A stretch of 64,000 nt of DNA from Hymenopellis radicata (lineage: Eukaryota; Basidiomycota; Agaricomycetes; Agaricales; Physalacriaceae). A program made the position numbers and the translations under genes. A model generated the notes under the pieces. It saw nothing but the letters and a program-made list of their open reading frames with translations, was not told the origin of the DNA and ran no database searches. The stretch covers positions 62,001 through 126,000 of the forward strand of contig JADNRX010000016.1 of assembly GCA_015501595.1 (NCBI GenBank), given 5' to 3'. Below, one piece after another: positions 56,396 to 64,000 of this stretch; position 1 is the first letter of the stretch, and the number at the start of each line of letters is the position of its first letter.

Positions 56396-59300
56396 ATTTC
56401 ATTTTGTATGATTGTTTATATGTAGTAGTTGTACAATGAACAAACACGCCATCGTCACGACCTTGAACAATATATCTAATTCCTACGACAACACTTGCCC
56501 AAATTGCGGCCAAACCAATACCACAGACACTGCAAGACAGTCAATCAACACGCCAGGAAAAAAAACATCACGACTTACCCCAATCAAACGCACAAAAGCC
56601 AACGCAAACGTCGAGTACAAAATGAACGCGAAAAAGTTGTTTCTCTTCGTCGCATGATGGTCCTCAAATTCTTTAATCCTCGCCTTCGAAATGGCGTCGT
56701 CCTCGATATTAAGCCATCCATTAATATTCTCAATCCCGACGGCCAAGATCCCATTCGTCAACATCCAAGCCGCCACAAGACGCGTCCGGAACGTCTTGTT
56801 CTCGTCATCCAGCGTCGGCTTCTCAACCTCGTCAGGCGAGTTGTCCTTGTGCAGCGCTCGAGTAACAGTCTCCTTAAACGCCGCGTCGATATCCTCCTGT
56901 ATCCTATGCGTGTCTTCAACCTCGGGCTCGTCCGCTCCGAGCGTCGTCTTCGACTTGATAGCTGGAAGCGCGTCGGCTTTGTCGCTGCCTTTCGTGCCCC
57001 ACGACACCTGTAGAAGATGAGTCTGCATGTCAACGACAGTACCATGAACCTGACTGACATCGTGGAGATTGCAAAAAGCATAGACATTCAGAACGTTGAC
57101 GAAGCTCGGAGCCAGGCAGAGATACGGTATGAAGCTCGTGAACATATGCCAGGGGTCGTTCTGTATGGGAGGTTACTTCCTGACATCGCCAAAGAAGGGT
57201 GGAGACCTCACGTAGAGGAAGGACGCGAAGAAATATATGCCAAAGGTGGATATCATGGCGGCGACGAGTGGTCCAATGGGCGGAGTAAAGAACGAGAGCG
57301 CGATCTCGCTAGGAGACTTGTGTTCTTGAAACGCTTTCGGTATTTCCTGGGGAACGTCGATGCTGAGCAAGTAATGCAAAATAATGAGAGCGCACCTTAA
57401 AGGCAAGTGATGTAAGCCAAAAGGAACACACAAGAAGATACACTGAAAGCACAGCGTAAACCCTGGTACAAACGTAAGTACAATCTGACGCGCACTACGG
57501 TAGAGCTTCACTTGCCATAGCGTCAACGTGTACGCAAAGCGCTCGCCCTTGGGTCTATTACCTAGCGCCAAGACAAACTGCAGTGATCATTTAATTGAGC
57601 CAGCATGCATGACATAAGTAGCCTCACTTGCAAAACCAAGAATCCAAGATATAAGCACTTCAATCCAAAGTTAATCCAATGGATCTATGGACCAATCTCA
57701 ATTGCCACCCGGTTTCCCCAACAAATTGACAGACCAGTATGATGCTTCCGAAAACGATACCCTGTGACGGCAACAGGTCGATGATGATACTGAACGTGAG
57801 CCACAAATTGGCCAGTGCAAACCACGAGAAGATCAGCGAGAATCCGTTATACTGAAGACAATCCATCAGTCGCGCCACACTGGAACACAAGAAGCAACGT
57901 ACAAGGCCCTGGATGTGGAAGAAGAACATCCGAAAGAACCCGTGTCCTGATCCATAAAGCCTGTAAAAGTTCACTAGCGCATACACACTCGCTGCGAACG
58001 AGCCATTCAACCATCGCCTCCTCTGCCCAATCAACTCCGCCGCACTCTCCGGCACGTCCGTCTCCGCTTTACTAGGCTTGACATACGTCAACGTCCATCG
58101 ATCTCCCCTCTTCGCCACCAGCTCGAAGCACAGTATACGATCCTCGGCTTGAAAAAGAAAGACAGCATGTGAGTCCCACGACAGGCTCAGAATAGGACTG
58201 GAGTGCACCTAAGAACATGTTCTTCTCGAATATGGACATGCCATTGATCCCTTTGTCGCCCAGGCGGTCCGCGAGGGAGTGGTCACCATGGAAATACTGT
58301 TCGAGCGGTCGGCCAAGTACAGCCCTAAGTACAAACAATCAGTCTTTCGCCATGGATAGTAATCAAAGCGGGTGACATACCGGTAACGATAAGCGCTGAA
58401 CGCGCCTGGCAGAACGGAGACGTAACCAAAACTGCTTTCCAGAGGTTTATCTGCACTGAGATTGATTCGAGGCGACACGGATACGACAAGACCGCTTACC
58501 AAGGATGTTTGACATCTTGTACTCGAAGTTTTGGGCCGCCACGAGGGGATTGAGCAGCTTCTTTCCTCCTTTGATCATGGCGTGTATTTCACCGCAGCAT
58601 CCACCAAGATGTTTGTCGTTGTAAAAGGCTTCCCAGAGGTAGTATAACGACTTGCGCCCGGGCTTCGTACCAGCGTCGATGAGAATGCAAACTTCCGGCT
58701 GTAGAAGGCAACCGCTGAATGTCTGCGATACGACGAAGCAGGCGGTGAACTCACATTCAGCATGCGTCCAATGGCGTTGAAGAGCCAACGATGGGAGTTA
58801 ATCTTCTTTTGGTTCTGCGCCTTGAGGACAAAAATGATTTGAACAGGCACTAAATTCGCTGGATCGTTCTCTTGAGGAAGGACCAAGGTTGGTTTGTGGT
58901 CTATCGAGAGCTGAGTAGTATACTAAAGGCTTTCGTCAGAACATTTCACATAGACCAGAATGTAATGGTATCACCTCGAATATATGAGCAACCGTGGACT
59001 TCCCGTCAACTTGTCGCTTCATGACACCGTCTTGATAAACTCCAACAGTCGCAAGGACGTCAAGCACGCTTTTGTCCATGGCTTCTAGGCCATCGACGAC
59101 CAGCGCCACCACAATCTTCTGCCATCCAGGCGATCCGTTCTCGGCTTGGGTGCGCCAATATTTCGATTTCTTCGTTTTACATATATCGCGGACGTTCAAC
59201 ATCACACCATGCAGAGTCCGGGCATAAAGAGTCTTGTCTTCGTTGTAGGATGTGACAGCGACGAGGATCTCGGTCTGTCGTTGATACAGCTTTGTGCGTA

Positions 59301-60010
59301 GGGACCAGCCGTTCGTTTCCGTAAAGTCATCAGGATCGCACGTCGCGGCTGTATATCTCATATGCCTAGGTAGCGGGTTAGCGAGGGTGACAAGGACGAG
59401 AGCAAGACGCACGAAAATTCGGTCGTTCGCGCAGCAGTATATTGCGCCTCCATAGCATTGTGTATGGCAGTCGGGACCCGATACTCTGCGATGAAGTTTC
59501 CGTGCGTCAACTTGACGCGACGCGTTACTCCGCGTTTGATCGTCTGGCGATGCCTCCAGCCTGTGTTGACCGACATGACCGACTCGCGGCCATCTGGAGG
59601 TACATAAGGAGACCGCAAGATTCCGCTCATCCTGTCTTGTCGTGAGTATCACTGCTCATCAACGGGAATGAGCATGGACTTACCGCACTGGATAAGAAAA
59701 GTTCCCAAAGTTTTCGCCCGAGTTCAGTGGGATCTTCTCCATAGGATCATCTTCCCCTTCTAATGTGATTCCAGAGGGCGGGGCAAAAGACCTTTCGTAT
59801 CGTCTTACTGCAGCAGCCAAATTGGGCTCTGCGTATCCCCCATGGCTCCCGCTACTCTCGGATTCTGATGAGAACTGTGTCGACGACCCGGAGGTGTTTG
59901 ATGAGATGGACGACTGCGGCGTGTGCGTCCTCGAATTGGTCATTGACTCGGACAGGCCAGCTGTACGTTTGAGGGTGGGGTGCAGAGCGTCAAGCTCGTA
60001 GCAAGAAAAT
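56235..60010 (-). repeat. Palindrome right arm
   Basis: Inverted counterpart of 45395-49180. Arms differ by scattered substitutions and small indels; the spacer is about 7 kb. Confidence 0.88.
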
Positions 60011-60118
60011 CCACCTCCGTTCGTGTCCGCGCCTGCATATATAGCCTTTGTGAGCGGTATAGCGACGGCTACCAAGTCCCGGTTGAGGCTCCAGGTCAGT
60101 CCCAACGGTCGCGTACAT
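56476..60118 (-). CDS. CHS: Chitin synthase (division 1), right copy, apparently complete
   Basis: Catalyses processive beta-1,4-GlcNAc polymerisation. The proposed start is 60118 ([14 protein letters not shown]). A short 40 bp intron joins it to [20 protein letters not shown] and then [20 protein letters not shown]. Catalytic-core motifs: [121 protein letters not shown] and [13 protein letters not shown] (QRRRW). Membrane segments follow ([20 protein letters not shown]). The C-terminal domain has [18 protein letters not shown] and the end is [16 protein letters not shown]. This class fits the ER/plasma-membrane class III-type enzymes of basidiomycetes. The N-terminal exon is absent from the left copy, and the frameshift of that copy is not present here. 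Confidence 0.9.
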
Positions 60119-61331
60119 CACTGATATCAATTGCCGGGTAACGCGTACAGCTTATTCATCTTCTAGGCGGGCTACCGCATCGACTGTCAATGGAGCTGGC
60201 ATTTATTTGCCAAGTTCTTTATGCTCAAGAATACGCGTTCTGGGGACAGAGTTCGAAGGCCGTAATGACGGTACCGGTCAACAGACAAGAGAAGGACGAA
60301 GGAAGGAACGGCCGAGTAAAGCCGCTTTCGGGCCATATCTGGCCATCATGCACAAAGGCCGGAAGCTGCATAAAATACAGCGAAAAGCAGGCGACAAGAA
60401 GGATCCGAGGGGGAGTATAGTTGCGTGAGAGGCATTTCTCCGGAGCGTTTGAGGGAAGAGACCAAGAAGCTTGTGTGTTTCGAGAGAGCACCCCTAGAGG
60501 AGCGAGGAAGAATTTACGTGAATTCTTAGTCCACGAAGACCAATATTAATCGTGCGTTCTTGTTTAATTATCGATAATTCGGACGGAAACACATTTTTTG
60601 ACGAGGGAGAGAACTAGGACGAGGCCGGTGATGTCAGCGTCAATCTAGGTGAGAATGAGGAGGCTTCGAAGGGGATAAAGGAAAGATGAGCGATTAAAAT
60701 TGCAAGAGATTCCTTGTTGGCCATAAGTATTACTTACCTCACAGAAAGCTGTACTGCAAGTTGATATCAAGAACGGTGGTTCAAAGATGTTCAGTTCATG
60801 AGAGTCTTGAGGCAGCTCCCGCCAGCCGATACTACGCGTCGTGGCTGCTAAAAATGGTGCCGTACAAGTCCGTAGAATGATGAGTTGAACAGAAGGACTA
60901 GTAAGCGAAGTGCGGAAGAACAATGCTGATGCGAGGGTAGTTATCTTCTCAGAGTGCTAGCGGGGTAACGCGCGTCGTCGCGCTCGTAACGTTGATTTGC
61001 CGAGTCGAGATCAAGAAGTATCGTCCTTTGTCGGGTGGCGTGAGTGGAGGTCACAATCTCGCGCACGGACCATGTGAGTGCCGCTAGGCAAAAATTGAGG
61101 ACTTCCGTTTTTGGATTTCAGCGTCTCTTCATGCTCTCCGTCAGCAGCTGGTTAAATTCACTGCATTTTCTCGCAAGGAAACTGTTTTTGGACCATACTG
61201 GACGAACAATAGGGCACCGTTACCACTTTGATTGAAACAATGGCCGCGTCCACAAAGCCAGGCGGTCAATGCGCGTTGCCACAGTATAAAAGTGTCCTTC
61301 GAGGTCCTTCGAGTATTCACCCCTCCTACCA
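60119..61331. other. Intergenic, nothing recognised
   Basis: No supported gene. A TATA box (tataaaa) at about 61286 precedes the next gene. Confidence 0.35.
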
Positions 61332-62640
61332 ATGGCCGCCATGAACATCGATAGCGCCGAAATTGAGTACGACAGCGACAAGGAATACACCAAGCAGCTC
61401 ATCAGCCGGTCCGCCGTCGTGTTACCCAACCGCATCAAACGATACTCCTTCTTGGATTACACAAACGGCTGGCGCCAGCCCGGCGTCCTCGCGAACAGAA
61501 TCACGCCTCTTGTTGAGATTACACGCACAGCAGACTGGCCGTGGTACCAATCTCTCGTCCGCTTGCCGGGAACACGCAAGTTGCGCAAGGTGGCGCTCAT
61601 GGATCCAATGGTCTTTCAGGCTTGGACTACGGCGTGTACGTCCTAGAGTCTACATCATTTTTTATTTCGAATCTTGACCCTATTACTTACTAGTTGTCGC
61701 AAAACTTGACACCATCCAAGTTCCGCTCCCAGTCAAAGGAGAATACATGATATCCAAACTTCGTCTCAAGTCGTCGGCTTCAAACACGTATTATGACCCG
61801 GACTCGCTCGCTTTCTTCACGCGGATAAATGGAGAGAGGGAGATGCGCAACCTCATGGAGAGGTATATCTTCTGCACGATCGCTGAAGTGCTCCGTCACA
61901 TCGACAATGCTGAGAAGGAAATAAAGGAATTTGCATTTGTTAACCTGTCGGAGCAGTTCACGGCGCACAATGCCATGTGGCAGGTTTACGCGCTCGAAGC
62001 TGCTGGCAACAAGGGCAAGGTCGGCCGTACTCTCCTTCAATTACAAACCGTATCTGACAGCGACTGCAGATAGTGTTCCCAATCGTACAAATGGCGCCTT
62101 GGAGCTTCTCTCACAAAGATTTTAAGAAATTTGTGAAACCGCGGCCAGAAGTTCGTTGTCTAATTTTTCCTACATCATCGTTGAAGCTGAGTTTACCACC
62201 AAGGTTTCCGATGACCGCTTCAATAGCGTTATCGAGTACCGCAATGACAAGACGACCAACAAGCTCTGGGCATTGGTCAGCAATACTTGCTTCCTTTCCA
62301 CCGTTCGCTAACGACGTTCTTAAAGCTGTACGACGTATGCTCCCAACCTCGTAGTAACATCTTCGCCGTCACGAACTACAACTACTGGTCTTTCGGCTAT
62401 TTCACCTCAGGCAAGTCGTCTTGCCTCTGGTTGTCCTCAGAAGTCTGACTGCCTCCAGATCGTCAGGAAGCCCATCTGTCGGAGCCAATCGAAGCGCCTA
62501 TTGATGTCCTGAAGGACGGGGGCAAGACGTTTGTGCAAGGGACGTACCCTCCGAATGCTCTGCAGATTTTGTTATGGTGGATCCAGGTCTCGAGGTGCAG
62601 AGTGCCGAACCTTGACCTGCTTGATGTAAACGATAACTAG
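61332..62640 (+). CDS. Agaricomycete-type hypothetical protein
   Basis: From MAAMNIDSAEIEYDSDKEYT, followed by VVLPNRIKRYSFLDYTNGWR, ALMDPMVFQAWTT, TIQVPLPVKGEYMISKLRLK, SLAFFTRINGEREMRNLMER, QFTAHNAMWQVYALEAAGNK and, in the last exons, SNIFAVTNYNYWSFGYFTS, then YPPNALQILLWWIQVSRCRV, ending LLDVNDN. The WSFGYFTxDR then LLxWLxxW pattern recurs in uncharacterised mushroom proteins. Internal junctions around 62070-62330 are uncertain. A TATA box lies 46 bp upstream. No function is claimed. Confidence 0.6.
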
Positions 62641-63060
62641 CTTTACCTGAAGCAATGAATGTCGTCTTGGAACATTGTTGAATTCACTGATACCCATAAT
62701 ACTCTACAGCGTACACACTTCAGAGTGGCATGCGATTTCATCGTTTCTAAGGATGTCATCTTGCGCAAAACTTGCATGCACAAACGAACAGAACGTAAAT
62801 CTCCCGGCAATGTAGTATAAGTAATAGAAGTTGGCCTGTGGCCGCCGAATGAATACATAATTATACGATGAGATGAAAGGGTCCTGCCGAAGAAAGTGTC
62901 GACGACAACACACAGATGTATGAAACGGAACTACGGATACAGTAATTTAATCGAACCTCGACCTAAAAGTAAAATAGTAAACAAACGTATGAATATGTCA
63001 AATAGTCCTCTACACGCAAAAGTCAGTTCAATCGCTGAGGAACGAGGAATTATACATACC
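62641..63060. other. Downstream region of the BTB-like gene
   Basis: Nothing firm. A possible last exon of the minus-strand gene may lie here after the donor at 63060. Confidence 0.3.
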
Positions 63061-64000
63061 TTTTCATCAGTCCACTCAGCCAGCATCGTCTTTAACCGCG
63101 CCGCAATCGCCATTTTGCACTTCTGGCACTGGACCTCTCCCTCCGCCACGCCGTATGCCGTCCCCAGACTCTGACATGTCATGCCCGGTCTCGCGGAGAG
63201 CACGAGCGGCGCCGTCGCCCGCCTCCACGCGTTCGCCGCCTTTCTCTGCGCCTTGAACGTGCACGTCCGGTTCGTCGGGTGCATCGGCAGCGGCACGAGG
63301 AGCATCCGCGTCAAGACCTTTTTTCTCCGCAGATGCAAATCGAACAGGCGCTTGAGATACCGGGGGCCCATGACCCGCGCACTCTCGTCGGAGATGTCGC
63401 TGAGGAGCAAGGAGAGACAGTACGCCGACGTCGCGACGGCGAGGTCTTCAAGGTGGAACTGCGCCGCAAAGAGGTATACGTGAAACGGCGCAAGCGGGGT
63501 CTGGTCGAGAATGGCGGAATAGATGTGCGTTTTGGCGCGGACGAGCTCCTTGGGCGAGAGACCGTACCGGGGGAAGACGCTCACCGCCTCGATGAGCGTC
63601 TGCAGGCGCGGATGGGGCTGGGAGAAGGGCATGTCGTAGATGGCGTGCAGCATGATGCTCAGCGTCGCGGACTTTTCGGGGACGCTGGCGACGGCGTGTA
63701 GCTCGTTAAGACACGTGAGGTTGAGCATGTTGTCCGAGTAACGGCGGAGCGCCTCGAGATGGACGTGATAGAGCACGTTATCCGACGAGATCAGCCGGAA
63801 GTTCGATTGGAACATGCCGTACAGCGTTCCCTCACAAAATTTGGTGGACAGGAGCAGTTCGAAGGTGTGAGGTGGGCACCAGTGGGTCTAAACCTGTTGT
63901 CAATGGGACTGAATAGTAAACATTGAGCGTTTACCTGGAGTGGCGCTGGGCGCGGAAGCATGTTGGGTGTCTCTGGCGGTGTCGACTGTGATTCTGGAGA
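63061..64000 (-). CDS. BTB/POZ-like protein, 5' end beyond the window
   Basis: The minus strand enters from the window edge (63816-64000 holds an earlier exon and an intron) and reads KFCEGTLYGMFQSNFRLISS, DNVLYHVHLEALRRYSDNML, LSIMLHAIYDMPFSQPHPRL, AVSVFPRYGLSPKELVRAKT, VYLFAAQFHLEDLAVATSAY, ISDESARVMGPRYLKRLFDL and a cysteine pair CQSLGTAYGVAEGEVQCQKC. The order (BTB core then helical repeats) is that of Agaricomycete BTB proteins. The exon ends with a gtatgt donor after WTDEK. It is unrelated in detail to the BTB gene of the transposon. Its GC content is higher than that of its neighbours. Confidence 0.65.

Noticed and set aside
56495..57013. 172-residue plus-strand frame over the 3' end of the right chitin synthase (and 48262-48780 on the other strand for the left copy)
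   Set aside because: It is exactly antisense to the conserved chitin synthase C-terminal domain and appears in both arms for that reason only.
1..64000. CRISPR arrays, operons, bacterial-type ribosome binding sites
   Set aside because: The DNA is clearly eukaryotic, with spliced genes. The repeats found are inverted duplications, TIR arrays and coding minisatellites, none with spacer structure.

Overview
The window is nuclear DNA of a basidiomycete fungus, most likely a mushroom-forming Agaricomycete. The evidence is dense genes with many 45-60 bp GT-AG introns, TATA boxes about 50-100 bp upstream of start codons, and mushroom-typical families: a MATA-type HMG box, oxalate decarboxylase, DUF647/RUS, a Pcl-type cyclin and fungal BTB proteins. 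The species cannot be named from the sequence.

Layout. 1-0.8 kb: fragments of repeats also found at 7.9-8.0 and 10.3-10.8 kb. 1.4-6.2 kb: DPH3 (-), a 7-TM protein (+), a bicupin oxalate decarboxylase (-). 7.2-8.2 kb: HMG-box regulator (+). 9.0-9.75 kb: secreted Lys/Asp/Glu/His repeat protein, copy 1 (+). 11.2-12.1 kb: a 0.9 kb dispersed repeat. 12.3-23 kb: small secreted protein, MBL-fold hydrolase (-), MFS monocarboxylate-type transporter (+), HNH-like protein (+), an unknown protein (-), a membrane protein (-), a small hydrophilic protein (+). 23.2-25.5 kb: decayed LRR-like gene and an orphan C-terminal fragment. 25.9-30.1 kb: NmrA-like gene and PUF6, both with apparent one-base frame breaks. 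30.4 kb: intron-containing tRNA-Arg(ACG). 30.9-31.9 kb: the secreted repeat protein, copy 2 (-), inverted relative to copy 1.

34.46-43.88 kb is the most striking part: a 9,416 bp DNA transposon with about 0.5 kb terminal inverted repeats and a 6-bp target-site duplication (GAGGAC). It sits inside a second copy of the 0.9 kb repeat, so the uninterrupted copy at 11.2-12.1 kb is a paralogous empty site that fixes its ends. It carries four genes: a BTB protein, an unknown acidic protein, an rve/DDE integrase-type transposase and a putative TET/JBP-like 2-oxoglutarate/Fe(II) oxygenase. A 194 bp TA-flanked MITE has inserted into the catalytic domain of the transposase gene, so this copy is probably non-autonomous now.

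45.3-60.1 kb: an imperfect palindrome with arms of about 3.8 kb and a 7 kb spacer. Each arm holds a chitin synthase gene and the 3' end of a siderophore-type MFS transporter. The right chitin synthase (-) looks complete. The left one (+) has lost its N-terminal exon, runs from a different promoter (itself duplicated in inverted orientation at 33.5-34.0 kb), and has a +1 frameshift in its catalytic region. The spacer holds a Pcl-type cyclin (-), a RUS/DUF647 protein (+) and the full-length siderophore-type transporter (+). 61.3-64 kb: an unknown protein (+) and a truncated BTB-like gene (-) running off the end.

Exon joins were made by eye from GT-AG (once GC-AG) signals and family resemblance; all family calls are from recognition, with no database search.
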